From: Cognatishimia coralii
Lineage (GTDB): Bacteria > Pseudomonadota > Alphaproteobacteria > Rhodobacterales > Rhodobacteraceae
Assembly (NCBI RefSeq): GCF_037478305.1
Contig: NZ_JBBGAZ010000007.1
Coordinates: 124,001-188,000 of the forward strand
Reading direction: 5' to 3'
DNA length: 64,000 bases
Numbering within the stretch: the stretch's first letter is position 1; every line of letters starts with the position of its first letter. A model generated the notes under the pieces. It made no database searches, was not told where the DNA came from, and worked only from the letters and a program-made list of their open reading frames with translations. Positions 34,496 through 42,956 of the stretch are shown piece by piece. The position numbers were made by a program, and so were the translations under genes.

Positions 34496-35114
34496 TCAGA
34501 TAGTCTAACACAGATTTCAGCACGTCAGCGGCGACGTCATCCATGCTTTGATCGCCATCAATGATCCGGTAGCGGTCGGCAAATTCTCGGGCCAGATCCA
34601 GAAAACCTGCGCGCATTTTATTTTGCAGCTCTTGGCCGAAATCCTCAAAGCGTTCTTCGGAGGTCTGCCGTCCCTTGGCGCGCGCGAGACCCGTGGCAGG
34701 GTCCATATCGATCAGCACGGTCAGATCTGGCTCGCGCCCAATCATCAGGTCGTGGAGCTGATCAACAAGGTCGCGCAGGTCTCCGCGCGAGAGGCCCTGA
34801 TACATGCGCGTGCTGTCGGCGAAACGATCACAGAGCACGATTTTTCCGGCCTCAAGGGCGGGCAGGATCGTGCGTTCCATGTGGTCTCGCCGCGCTGCGG
34901 TGAACAGAAGGATCTCGGTTTCAGCCGACCAGCGGTCCGTGGCACCTTCAAGCACAAGAGAGCGGATCTCTTCGGCACCCTCTGATCCGCCCGGTTCGCG
35001 CGTGACAACCACGTTGTGACCCGAGCCCTTAAGCGCTTCGGCCAGCCGCTTAAGTTGGGTCGATTTCCCAGACCCATCAATACCCTCAAAGGTGATGAAT
35101 GCGCCGTTGCCCAT
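34488..35114 (-). CDS. tmk: Thymidylate kinase
   Basis: A 208-residue TMP kinase. The P-loop is FEGIDGSGKSTQLKRLA, the DR(Y/F/H) motif appears as LCDRFADSTRMYQG, and the lid region lies around RAKGRQTSEERFEDFG. It makes dTDP for DNA synthesis in the cytoplasm. It overlaps holB by 8 nt and lies 15 nt after the carboxypeptidase gene on the same strand. Confidence 0.94.
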   Translation of the reverse strand: MGNGAFITFEGIDGSGKSTQLKRLAEALKGSGHNVVVTREPGGSEGAEEIRSLVLEGATDRWSAETEILLFTAARRDHMERTILPALEAGKIVLCDRFADSTRMYQGLSRGDLRDLVDQLHDLMIGREPDLTVLIDMDPATGLARAKGRQTSEERFEDFGQELQNKMRAGFLDLAREFADRYRIIDGDQSMDDVAADVLKSVLDYLND

Positions 35115-35129
35115 GTCTTTGAATTTCCT

Positions 35130-36287
35130 TTAGGACCCAAGCCCGAAGTTCTTCATCAGAACCGCAGTCGCCGTGCGCATCCGTACCGAAAACCCGCCCG
35201 CAGTAACAGCGTTTTCCGCAACCAGCGGCACGCGGACCTCTGGCAGATCACCTGCTTGGATCACGAGTTCGGCGATCTCTTGGCCGGCCTCAATCGGGGC
35301 TTGCAGAGGGCCGTTATAGACCACTTCGGCCGCGATCTCATCGCCTGCGGAAACCGGAACAAGGATGTCGATGTCATCTGTGGCCACAAGACCGACACGC
35401 GGCGCATCCCCCATCCAGACATCAGCTTCGGCCACGCGTTTGCCTGCCCGAAGGATGGTTTTCGTGCTGAACTGACGAAACGCCCAATTGACGATTTGTT
35501 CTGAAACTTCAGCACGTTCCTTGGCGCTCGTCATGCCTGACACCGCAAAGATCACGCGCCGAGGACCTTGTTTGGCGGACCCCACGAGGCCATAGCCTGC
35601 TTCCTGAGTATGGCCGGTCTTCAAGCCATCCGCCCCCACGCCAAGGCGTAGCAAAGGATTTCGGTTGTTTACATTCTGAGGCGCGCGCCCGTCAAATTCG
35701 AATTTGGTTTCCGAGAACATCGGATAGAATTCAGGAAAATCTGTAATCAGGCGGTTCGCGAGCAAGGCCAGATCTCGCATCGACATGCGATGCCCGGGCG
35801 CGGGCCAGCCGTTGGAGTTCGCGAAGGTCGAGCTGGTCATACCCATTTGGCGCGCGCGCAGGGTCATCTGACGGGCAAAGCCTGCCTCTGTTCCGTCTGG
35901 CGATAGCGTCTCGGCAATCACCGCACAGGCGTCATTGCCGGACAAAACGATAATGCCACGGATCAAGTCGACGACCTTCACCCGGTCCGTCGTGTCCAGA
36001 AACATGGTTGAACCGCCATAGTTCATCGCGTGCTGCGAGACAGGCAACCTCTCTTCCATGTTCAACCGCCCGTCGCGCACGGCTTCAAACGCCATATAGA
36101 GCGTCATCAGCTTAGACATGGACGCGGGCGGTAGAGCCTCATCCGCGCGCTTGGAAAACAGGATCGTGCCCGTGGTGTGGTCGATCACAAACCCCGCCTT
36201 GGCGCGGTTTTCAAATGCAGACACTGGCGCCGCCAAAAGGGCCGCACAAAGAACAGAAGCCAATAAGCGTTTGGCAGATGAAAACAT
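35130..36287 (-). CDS. D-alanyl-D-alanine carboxypeptidase (penicillin-binding protein)
   Basis: A 385-residue S11 peptidase, close to DacA/DacC. It has a signal peptide (hydrophobic core LLASVLCAALLAAPVSA), the SxxK motif in PASMSKLMTLY, the SxN motif in VLSGNDACAV and the KTG motif in LKTGHTQEAGYG. The C-terminal beta domain from about residue 285 and an amphipathic end are normal for type-5 PBPs. It trims pentapeptide side chains of peptidoglycan in the periplasm. The start at 36287 fits the signal peptide; the frame from 36347 would put 20 hydrophilic residues before it. Confidence 0.92.
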   Translation of the reverse strand: MFSSAKRLLASVLCAALLAAPVSAFENRAKAGFVIDHTTGTILFSKRADEALPPASMSKLMTLYMAFEAVRDGRLNMEERLPVSQHAMNYGGSTMFLDTTDRVKVVDLIRGIIVLSGNDACAVIAETLSPDGTEAGFARQMTLRARQMGMTSSTFANSNGWPAPGHRMSMRDLALLANRLITDFPEFYPMFSETKFEFDGRAPQNVNNRNPLLRLGVGADGLKTGHTQEAGYGLVGSAKQGPRRVIFAVSGMTSAKERAEVSEQIVNWAFRQFSTKTILRAGKRVAEADVWMGDAPRVGLVATDDIDILVPVSAGDEIAAEVVYNGPLQAPIEAGQEIAELVIQAGDLPEVRVPLVAENAVTAGGFSVRMRTATAVLMKNFGLGS

Positions 36288-36312
36288 AAAACGGGTCTCC
36301 AAAAGATCCGGG

Positions 36313-37131
36313 TTAGTTGGACACCGCATAGGCGTCGGTAAAGCCATTGTCGCGGATGCGCTTGATCAAAGAATTCAGCTCGGACCGTGTGGTCGCAGGC
36401 CCAACGATCACACGCCAGAAGGGTTTGCCCTTGATCGTTTGCGCTTTGACCGTCGGGATCATCCCTGCATTTCGCATCTGAGCCGCAGCATTGTTTGCGT
36501 TGTTTTCAACGCTGAAGATGCCGATCTGAACGAATGGCTTGGCGAGATTTGATTGTACCGCAGGTGCCGCTGCAGGTTGAGAGGCTTCGGCATTGTCAAT
36601 TGCCGCCGAAGCCGATGCGATCGGATCCAGCGTCTCTTCGGTCACGGCCTCCGCCGTTTCCACAGTGTCCACGGTTTCCGCAACCACAGGCGCTTCCTCG
36701 CGCCGCAGGGCGGTTACTTCGATTTCAACCGGTTGACCCGCAAGGACAGAAATCGCTGTCGCAGCATCAGACGAGAGTTGCACGCGTGGTCCTGGGATCG
36801 CACGTTCGCGCCGGAAGAGGGCGCCGATGACAAACTTGCCATTTGCTTTGTTTTTGATGATCACCCGCTCGGGTTCCGTCACATCCGGATGCGCAACCCA
36901 GACGCCACCCAAGGAGGGCCGACCGTCCCAAAGACCCGCTTCCGAGACGTAAAACACCTCGGGCGCTTCCACATCACGCTCTACAACCGTGGTTGACGTG
37001 GTTTCCACCGGCGTATCTTCGCCAGCATTGCCGCCAAGGTTAAACCCCTGAAAATCCTCACAGCCCGCCAAGAGGCCAAGCGCCAAGACGCCCGCTAAGG
37101 ATTTGGAAAGAATAGTGAACTGCCTGTTCAT
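36313..37131 (-). CDS. SPOR-domain lipoprotein
   Basis: A 272-residue lipoprotein. The start at 37131 gives a short signal with lipobox LLAGC, so lipidation is expected at Cys near residue 23. The middle is acidic and Ala/Val/Thr-rich, probably a flexible linker. The last 75 residues, from KPFVQIGIFSVE to FTDAYAVSN, form a SPOR domain that binds denuded glycan strands at the septum. It precedes the carboxypeptidase gene by 25 nt, which fits a role in cell-wall remodelling at division. Two longer starts (37146, 37206) have weaker cases. Confidence 0.82.
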   Translation of the reverse strand: MNRQFTILSKSLAGVLALGLLAGCEDFQGFNLGGNAGEDTPVETTSTTVVERDVEAPEVFYVSEAGLWDGRPSLGGVWVAHPDVTEPERVIIKNKANGKFVIGALFRRERAIPGPRVQLSSDAATAISVLAGQPVEIEVTALRREEAPVVAETVDTVETAEAVTEETLDPIASASAAIDNAEASQPAAAPAVQSNLAKPFVQIGIFSVENNANNAAAQMRNAGMIPTVKAQTIKGKPFWRVIVGPATTRSELNSLIKRIRDNGFTDAYAVSN

Positions 37132-37338
37132 GTGCCCTGCTGTCATCCTGCCTTGCCCTTTGCCTGATGCGCTTGTTTCAAGGTCGTTATTGGTCGTGAT
37201 GCCCACAAGACCCCTTTTATTTATGCGGTAGTGTAACGAGAGCGATGCAGCAAGGAAAGTCTGCGTAAGGCAATCGGCGAATTTTCCCTCAATTGCGGTC
37301 TTTCAGAATCAAAGCGGGGGCGCTAGACGGATCAAACC

Positions 37339-37428
37339 GGAGGAGTGGCAGAGCGGTTGAATGCACTGGTCTTGAAAACCAGCAAGGGTTAACGCCCTTC
37401 GTGGGTTCGAATCCCACCTCCTCCGCCA
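37339..37428 (+). tRNA. tRNA-Ser (anticodon TGA)
   Basis: A 90-nt class II tRNA. The acceptor stem GGAGGAG pairs with CTCCTCC, the anticodon arm CTGGT-CTTGAAA-ACCAG has TGA at 37373-37375, the variable arm is long (AAGGGTTAACGCCCTT) and the T arm is GTGGG-TTCGAAT-CCCAC. The 3' end has discriminator G and an encoded CCA. The last 14 bases and the base after CCA are the left copy of the island's direct repeat, so the gene stayed intact on integration. Confidence 0.97.
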
Positions 37429-37429
37429 C
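37415..37429 (+). repeat. Left attachment-site repeat (attL core) in tRNA-Ser
   Basis: CACCTCCTCCGCCAC covers the end of the T stem, the acceptor 3' strand, CCA and one base beyond the tRNA. It is identical to 63847-63861; the flanking bases differ on both sides. Confidence 0.82.
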
Positions 37430-37516
37430 GAACAAGCCATTTGAGTTGGTGTGTTTGGGGTTTTTCTGAATAAAATCAGATACCTCCCCATTCTTTACCG
37501 AATGTTATAGGTTTCT

Positions 37517-37547
37517 CCCGCATAAATTCCCGCATGGAATCCCGCAT
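37517..37547 (+). repeat. Left integrase arm-type repeats (three copies)
   Basis: CCCGCAT occurs at 37517, 37529 and 37541, exactly 12 bp apart, with AT-rich 5-nt spacers (AAATT, GGAAT). The first copy begins 88 nt from the attL core. The right end has two copies in the same orientation with the same period. Confidence 0.65.
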
Positions 37548-38069
37548 AGTCGGGTTGATTGCTTGAGGGCCTCTAGTGGGGATTACGTAAGATCGTGGAC
37601 GCTACTATTTTGTTCTAAATGTACCCAATCATCTTTTCGGCAAAGTGCTCGGGAAGTCGGGACAACCTGTTCGCCAAGTGCGACAGGCTTTGCTGACAGC
37701 AGATCTCAGCGTTGCAAAGCGCAGCTTTCTGCGCAATGCCGACGTTTGCACGAAGCGCAGCATTCGGCGATTTGGGCTCAATCCGGTCATTCGCCGCAAA
37801 ATTCACTAGTGTCCGGTATGGGCCGCTTGCAGACAGTGCATAGAAGGCGAAATGTGGCCATTCGCGGCATCCGTGCATTGGGTGTTTGTTAGTTCGTACA
37901 GCCGACGCTCTCGCCAAAAATTCGAAGATTTGTTTGGAAGGCGTGAACTCGGGAACTTTTTACGCACGCCCAAAAGTATTCGGTTTTTCGATCGCTCTGA
38001 ACAAATCCAGAAATTCTGATCCAAAGAATGAAATTCGAATATGGGCCGTAATTCACAGTGTGGTTGCTT

Positions 38070-38111
38070 GAATAGGAATAGTTCACCGGAAGAGTGAACT
38101 ATTCCGTATTC
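38070..38111 (-). terminator. Long hairpin after the SDR gene
   Basis: GGAATAGTTCAC (38075-38086) pairs perfectly with GTGAACTATTCC (38094-38105) across a 7-nt loop. GAATA/TATTC extend the stem after one bulged base. It abuts the SDR stop codon. No T-run follows in the minus direction, so it may be an RNA-stabilising hairpin or an operator rather than a simple terminator. Confidence 0.45.
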
Positions 38112-39185
38112 CTAAGACATTTTGCTGAACTCGAAAAAGTCGCCATAGGCCTTTTCGCTCATGTCCCAGCACAGATCCTGACCTGCCTCTTGCAGACCAT
38201 ATTGCTCTTGCGCAGCATCGCCCTTGTCCAGAACACCACCCGCGATTGAGGTCACGGGCGTGCCGGTATTGCCGTCTTTGGGCATATAGAAATCCCCGCT
38301 GGACACATCGGCCCCAAGGCTGGCCTGAACGATCGGCAGCGAGCCATCCGCTGCCGTCTGGCGTTTCATAAACAGCGCCATGACCCGGATGACCACTTTG
38401 GAGAGCTGGCCGATAAAGAACGTGTTGCCGGAGACGGAATTGGACACAAGGTTGGTTTCCGCAAAACCCGGCTCTGCCGCGACGCTTTTGATTTTGGTCG
38501 TGTCATAGCCCCGTGCGGCCAGCATCTTATTCAACTTCAGCGCAAAGGCGACACAGGCGATCTTGCTCTGACGATATCGCTCCATGCTGCCGTTCACACC
38601 GCTGCCGCCCAAAGTGCCGGGCTCTGAGGTTTCAAAGTATTTCTGCTCGAGCATCAGCTTGGACGATTGATAGCGAATGCCCGAAGATTGCTGACAGATC
38701 CGAACCTCTCCGCCCTGCTCAATGGCCAGATCAAAAGACGGCATCAGCCCCTGCGCCAGCACATAATGCGAGAAGAAGTTCACTTGCATCTGAATGTCAT
38801 AACCGGCGTCGGATCGCGTGTCGGCCACAGGCCCAAAGCCCGCGTTATTGGCCAGCACATTCAGCCCGCCATAGTCCTTGCAGATCGCATTGACCTGCGC
38901 GGCCGCGGCTTTGACCGAGGCCACGTCCTTGAGATCGCAAGAGATGCTAAAGATCTCGGTTGTGCTGCCAGCGGCGGCTTTTTCTTGCTCAAGCTGGGTG
39001 CGGGCATCAACAGCGCGTTTCGAGTCGCGGTTCAACAGCAACAGGGCTTTGACGTTCTTGCGGATCGCAAAAACAGCGGCCCAATAGCCGACACCAGAGG
39101 TGGTGCCAGTGATGGCCATTGTGGTGCCGTGGGCGTCAGGAACATGGCTGAGCCAAGAGTCAAAATGCTTGGTATCAAGGGGCAT
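38112..39185 (-). CDS. Short-chain dehydrogenase/reductase
   Basis: A 357-residue SDR, longer than the classical 250 and closer to retinol-dehydrogenase or protochlorophyllide-reductase-like members. The cofactor motif is ITGTTSGVG, NNAG occurs as VLANNAGFGP, the catalytic Ser region is ICQQSSGIRYQ and Tyr/Lys are in MERYRQSKIA. NAD(P)H-dependent oxidation or reduction of a carbonyl is expected; the substrate is unknown. It is the last of four minus-strand genes on the left of the island, with two Cys-nucleophile hydrolases and an NTF2-like protein, so a small catabolic route is likely. Confidence 0.82.
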   Translation of the reverse strand: MPLDTKHFDSWLSHVPDAHGTTMAITGTTSGVGYWAAVFAIRKNVKALLLLNRDSKRAVDARTQLEQEKAAAGSTTEIFSISCDLKDVASVKAAAAQVNAICKDYGGLNVLANNAGFGPVADTRSDAGYDIQMQVNFFSHYVLAQGLMPSFDLAIEQGGEVRICQQSSGIRYQSSKLMLEQKYFETSEPGTLGGSGVNGSMERYRQSKIACVAFALKLNKMLAARGYDTTKIKSVAAEPGFAETNLVSNSVSGNTFFIGQLSKVVIRVMALFMKRQTAADGSLPIVQASLGADVSSGDFYMPKDGNTGTPVTSIAGGVLDKGDAAQEQYGLQEAGQDLCWDMSEKAYGDFFEFSKMS

Positions 39186-39280
39186 GGGAGTGTCCTACGT
39201 TGTGACAAAAGCGGGACCGCCTGCAGGAGGTATAGGAGGCCGGCGGTCCCTTTGGGGTCGTGTCTTGGTTAATTTAGTGG

Positions 39281-40177
39281 TTATTTAATATGCGCATCGA
39301 ACCACTCGATGACCTGGGTTGGGTCATTGGGGAAGTAACGATAGCAATCGGTGCGGATGTTGGTGCCTTCGATCCAAAAGATCTTTTTGTCCTCGACAGG
39401 GATCGCGTCATAGACCGCCTCCATGTCGTAAGGCTTGGTGATAAAGTCATCGCGCACCTGAACGACAAAGGTCGGGAAGGTGATCGCCTTGGCACAGCGC
39501 GGCATGTCGATGTCGCTGGTACGCAGGCTGGTCAGCTTTTCATATTCCGCTTCCCAGACGTCACCCGGAATGCCCGCCGCAGCCACGCCACCGTCGATAA
39601 ACGCACAAGACGACAGCGGTTGCAGCGCCATCATGCATTTGATGTCGGCGAATTCTTCGGGGTGCTTTTCAATCGCGGTAAAGGTCGAGTTCGCCCCGAA
39701 ACACTGGGTATAGATCGAGATATCCATATGCTTGGTGTCTTCCCGGCTGCGCACATAGCGCAACGCGCCGATCACGTCGCGATATTCCAACAGGCCAGAT
39801 CCGATCAGCGGATGCGGGCCGGGTGCGCTCAGGCCATTGCCGCGCAGGTCATAGGTGAGGATGCTGTAACCTGCTTCATGCAACGCCTTGTAGAGCGGCA
39901 GGAAGTTGACCTCAAAGCCTGCGCCCTGAGATTTCCACGGCTCAAGGTGTCCCGGAAAGCCATAGCGGTTTGCGCCTTTAAAGTGGTTGACCACGATGAT
40001 GTTGTCCGACGTGCCAGGGATGAACCAGCCTTCGATGACAGTGCCATCAAGGGCGGGGAAGAACACATCTTCGTAGGCCAGATCATAGTCGCTGGGGCGA
40101 CGCATGATTGGGGTGCGCGAGGCTTCGCCCATGGTGTGAAGCATGGCTTGCATCATCTGTTGGGATTGTTCGTTCAT
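39281..40177 (-). CDS. Alpha/beta hydrolase with a cysteine nucleophile
   Basis: A 298-residue alpha/beta hydrolase from ATG 40177, which has AAGGA upstream; a frame from 40216 adds 13 residues. The nucleophile elbow reads T157-Q-C159-F-G161, so Cys replaces the usual Ser. Possible acid and His partners are in the QVRDDF and C-terminal segments, but the His is not obvious. The ILTYDLRGNG segment after strand 4 is typical of the fold. Cys nucleophiles occur in dienelactone-hydrolase-like enzymes, which open lactones or enol esters. It is a paralogue of the gene at 40832; the two share DG-T-I-GW, YDLR-NG and CFG/CMG positions. Confidence 0.75.
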   Translation of the reverse strand: MNEQSQQMMQAMLHTMGEASRTPIMRRPSDYDLAYEDVFFPALDGTVIEGWFIPGTSDNIIVVNHFKGANRYGFPGHLEPWKSQGAGFEVNFLPLYKALHEAGYSILTYDLRGNGLSAPGPHPLIGSGLLEYRDVIGALRYVRSREDTKHMDISIYTQCFGANSTFTAIEKHPEEFADIKCMMALQPLSSCAFIDGGVAAAGIPGDVWEAEYEKLTSLRTSDIDMPRCAKAITFPTFVVQVRDDFITKPYDMEAVYDAIPVEDKKIFWIEGTNIRTDCYRYFPNDPTQVIEWFDAHIK

Positions 40178-40277
40178 GAGGATGTCCTTTCCGGCGCGCT
40201 GCAAGAGCGCGTGCAATGTGCAATGATGTTAGGAGGGGAAAGAGGGCTTATCCCGTAAGGGATAAGCCGTTGATATC

Positions 40278-40799
40278 TTAGGGTTGCGGATCCGCAATCG
40301 CGCCGTCATCGCCCAGCAGGCGCAGATAGGCAAAACGGTTGCTAATGCGGCAGCCGTCTTCGGTCATGCGGTATTCATCGCGATATTCCGCAATGCCCTG
40401 AATGCTGTTTTCCGCCATAGAGCCCCCGATCGGGTGGATATAAACGGTCACGTAATTCGTACCCATCGCGGTGTCTTCTCCGGTCGGCACAATGCGCACA
40501 TTGCCGGTCACATGCAAAAAGCGCATGACGTCCCGGCCCTGCAGATAGCGCGCGGCAATCGCGTCGTGACCGACAAAAGTCTCTTCGACAAACTGCGCGT
40601 TGTTAAGTTTCAGAACCGCGTCTTCTGTAAAGATCTCGGCAAAGGCTTTGGACGTTGCCACCATATCCTCACCGGGATGGTCCAGATACCAGGCGTAATC
40701 CTGCACACGTTGAGTGCAGGACACGACCATATCCTTGCTTTCGGCATAGGCAGAGGTCGCGCCCAGGGCGATGAGACCGGCTGTCAGGAGAGTTTTCAT
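40278..40799 (-). CDS. NTF2/SnoaL-like exported protein
   Basis: A 173-residue protein with a signal peptide (LLTAGLIALGATSAYA before Glu, about residue 20). It also has an NTF2-like cone fold pattern: WYLDHPGEDMVATSKAFAEIFTEDAVL, FVGHDAIAARYL and YVTVYIHPIGG. SnoaL-like proteins bind or isomerise small hydrophobic molecules; export to the periplasm is less usual. It sits between the two paralogous hydrolases on the same strand, probably in one operon with them. No catalytic residues can be assigned confidently. Confidence 0.65.
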   Translation of the reverse strand: MKTLLTAGLIALGATSAYAESKDMVVSCTQRVQDYAWYLDHPGEDMVATSKAFAEIFTEDAVLKLNNAQFVEETFVGHDAIAARYLQGRDVMRFLHVTGNVRIVPTGEDTAMGTNYVTVYIHPIGGSMAENSIQGIAEYRDEYRMTEDGCRISNRFAYLRLLGDDGAIADPQP

Positions 40800-40831
40800 T
40801 GTAAATTGCCTTTTTTAATGGGGCTCAGGCG

Positions 40832-41731
40832 TTACGCCTGAGCAACTGGAGCTTTGTTTGGAACGTATTTGTTGAACCACTCGATGACCTTTTCAGGCCG
40901 CTCTGTCAGATCCGCATAGCCTGCGATGCGGCTCTTTTCTTTGTCGGTCCAGACCATCTCTTTTTCGACGTTCAGCGTGTTATAATAAGAACTCACATAG
41001 TCCATATCCGCATATGGGTCGTTCTTGTTCTGGATCACCATGGTTGGCTTGTTGATCAGATGGGCTTTGACGATCGGCTTTTGTGTGAAATCCACACCGC
41101 CCCGACGTTGGTTATAGCGCACGGCACCGCGGATCATGAAACCCGGCACCTTCATCTGCTCAAACCACATGCCACTGTTCAGAGGCTGGATCACAACATG
41201 CGCTTTGATGTTGTCCACATGCTCCAGTCCACCCGGCACACCATGCGCCAGCGTCATCGAGCTTGAGCCCATGCAGATGTTCAGCATGCCAATCGGCGCG
41301 TCTTTGTAGTCAGGATGCGAGGTCATAAAGTTCACCGCCGCCATAACGTCCTGGTACTCTGCTTGACCATCGCAGGACAGCCCGTCGCTGGTCTTGTCGC
41401 TTTCACCACAGTTGCGCAGGTCATACGCGAGGGTCGTATAGCCCTCTTCTGCGAATTTCTGGATGTGCTTGAGGAACGGAATATCCTGAGGCCAGGCGCG
41501 CATACCGCGTGGCTTGCCGTCGTTGGTATAGCCTGCGCGGCTTGCGAACAGACCAAAGTGGCTTTGGATGATGACTTTGTCCTGACCAGGATTGATCAGC
41601 CAGCCCCGAATGGTCAGACCATCGGCGGTTTGGAATTCTACATCCTCATAGGCCAGCCCCCAATTTGCAGGGCTGTCAAACAAAGGGGCGCGGGTTGTTG
41701 TGGCCAGATTGGCAAACATTCTTGAAAACAT
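40832..41731 (-). CDS. Alpha/beta hydrolase with a cysteine nucleophile (paralogue)
   Basis: A 299-residue hydrolase from ATG 41731, preceded by AAGGAT; longer frames to 41809 run into the regulatory gap. The elbow reads N151-I-C153-M-G155, again Cys instead of Ser. The core segments TLAYDLRNCGESD, LNICMGSSSMTLAHG and VIQNKNDPYADMDYV (acid loop) are clear. It resembles the hydrolase at 39281 through most of its length, which points to duplication. It is the first gene of the minus-strand module and divergent from the TetR gene, its likely regulator. Confidence 0.75.
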   Translation of the reverse strand: MFSRMFANLATTTRAPLFDSPANWGLAYEDVEFQTADGLTIRGWLINPGQDKVIIQSHFGLFASRAGYTNDGKPRGMRAWPQDIPFLKHIQKFAEEGYTTLAYDLRNCGESDKTSDGLSCDGQAEYQDVMAAVNFMTSHPDYKDAPIGMLNICMGSSSMTLAHGVPGGLEHVDNIKAHVVIQPLNSGMWFEQMKVPGFMIRGAVRYNQRRGGVDFTQKPIVKAHLINKPTMVIQNKNDPYADMDYVSSYYNTLNVEKEMVWTDKEKSRIAGYADLTERPEKVIEWFNKYVPNKAPVAQA

Positions 41732-41790
41732 CGTTCTATCCTTTTCGGGCGAGGTCATCTCTGATAACAGGGTGACAAAAACTGTATGAG

Positions 41791-41804
41791 TGTCAATATT
41801 GACA
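41791..41804. promoter_or_regulatory. Palindrome between TetR gene and hydrolase operon
   Basis: TGTCAATATTGACA is a perfect 14-bp palindrome in the 102-nt divergent gap. It contains TTGACA on both strands, so it may overlap -35 boxes for both directions. A further TGTCAA half site lies at 41818-41823, close to the TetR start. This is the expected form and place of a TetR operator. Confidence 0.6.
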
Positions 41805-41833
41805 ATCATCCCAAACTTGTCAACATGTAACGT

Positions 41834-42397
41834 ATGAACGAGAGAGAAAAAAACATTCTAAGCGCTGCCGAACGTGTCTTCGTTCGGTTCGGTTACAAGC
41901 GCGCGAGCATGAGCGATGTGGCTGAAGAAGCAGGGATTTCTCGGCAAACGCTCTACAAAGCTTTCCGCAGCAAAGAGGATATTCTGAAGACGCACATTGT
42001 GGTCTATACGGACGTTGCACTTGCTGAGATCGAGAAGGGATTAAATAAAATCGAGGGTCTATCCGAGCGACTCAGATTCGTTCTGGACAAGATGGTGGTG
42101 GTGGGCTTCGACATGGTCCGGGCCACGCCGAACGCTCAAGACATCATCGATGGCGTTAATTCGGCCACCAAAGAAGAACTCGAGGTTACAGCGATCAGGT
42201 TTCAGGCTGTCATAAAGGACGTTCTGGACCCCTACGAGACCGCACTTAGGGACGCAGGAACAAACCCCGAAGACCTCGCCGAGTACATACAACGCTCAGC
42301 CCGCGCGGCAAAAGATTTTGCGAAAGACAAGCAACAGCTCATGCAGCATTTGAGAATGATCGTATTGCTTAGCGAGAGGGCTGCAGGCCTACGATGA
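41834..42397 (+). CDS. TetR-family regulator
   Basis: A 187-residue regulator. The N-terminal HTH (about 1-50) reads ILSAAERVFVRFGYKRASMSDVAEEAGISRQTLYKAF in two overlapping helices, as usual in TetR proteins. The rest is an all-alpha effector domain without recognisable ligand residues. It is divergent from the hydrolase-NTF2-SDR genes across a palindrome and probably represses them until a substrate binds. No ribosome-binding site precedes ATG 41834, so a leaderless or very short-leader mRNA is possible. Confidence 0.85.
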   Translation: MNEREKNILSAAERVFVRFGYKRASMSDVAEEAGISRQTLYKAFRSKEDILKTHIVVYTDVALAEIEKGLNKIEGLSERLRFVLDKMVVVGFDMVRATPNAQDIIDGVNSATKEELEVTAIRFQAVIKDVLDPYETALRDAGTNPEDLAEYIQRSARAAKDFAKDKQQLMQHLRMIVLLSERAAGLR

Positions 42398-42956
42398 GCA
42401 AGAATGAGCCTTTCCTAACGAATTGGTCTTGCTCTAAGCCCAAGAAATGGAAGACGCCTTAAACCAGGCGCTTGAAACACCGCATGTCCGCCACAGAAAC
42501 AAAAAAGATAGCTACTTTAACAAAGTCCGCTTTGGGCCGAAAGTAACCTAGGCTGTTAGTTCAAACCGCGTGCGAATTGTAGAGCGCTCGAGGTAAATCG
42601 TGGGCCCATTGTTGGCGAGGTTTGAGGTAGCAACGACTGACCCAGCACTACGCAAAAGCAAAGCGCTGAAATGCATGCTAGTCTGGGTATGCTTGCTATC
42701 CAATGACCATGCCAAGAATTGTCATCCGTCCCTGTAAACCGTCTATTTTGCCTATTGAGGTTTGGGTTGGAAAACTCGGACTCAATCCAACCAATAGAAG
42801 CGGACGGGTGGTATAATAGCCGTGACTTGAACCTATTTGCCTCGGGCTTTCTCAATTGCGACAGGAACCGGTACGCGTATTGTGTATAGGCGGTGGAATT
42901 TTGTACATTCGAGATGGCACTTCAAACTCTGTGGCCCTTCAACTAAGGACATTTGT
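42398..42956. other. Gap between the TetR and Crp/Fnr genes
   Basis: 559 nt with no convincing gene on either strand. Minus-strand frames here are short and lack domains. The Crp/Fnr promoter should lie in the last 150 nt, but no clear -35/-10 pair was found. The stretch separates two cargo modules and may be a junction from island assembly. Confidence 0.5.

Larger units (their letters stand above)
37430..38111. other. Non-coding left end of the island
   Basis: 682 nt without a convincing gene. It contains the three CCCGCAT arm repeats (37517-37547), a GCGCAG-CTTT-CTGCGC hairpin at 37719-37734 and a 13-mer AAATTCGAATATG at 38031-38043 that recurs at 63445-63457. A strong hairpin lies just after the SDR gene. 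Read on the minus strand, the arm repeats give a 23-codon frame with repeated Met-Arg units; it is too short and repetitive to call an integrase remnant. Confidence 0.6.

Noticed and set aside
37477..37547. Minus-strand 23-codon frame over the left CCCGCAT repeats as an integrase remnant.
   Set aside because: The Met-Arg repeats follow directly from the 12-bp DNA repeat, the right end shows the same effect, and no recombinase motif is present.
37563..37892. A 109-codon plus-strand frame near the left island end.
   Set aside because: Ser/Arg/Gln-rich translation with no recognisable fold, and it spans a hairpin typical of intergenic sequence.
42556..42855. A 99-codon minus-strand frame in the TetR-Crp/Fnr gap.
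   Set aside because: No ribosome-binding site, no domain, and an irregular composition unlike the genes around it.
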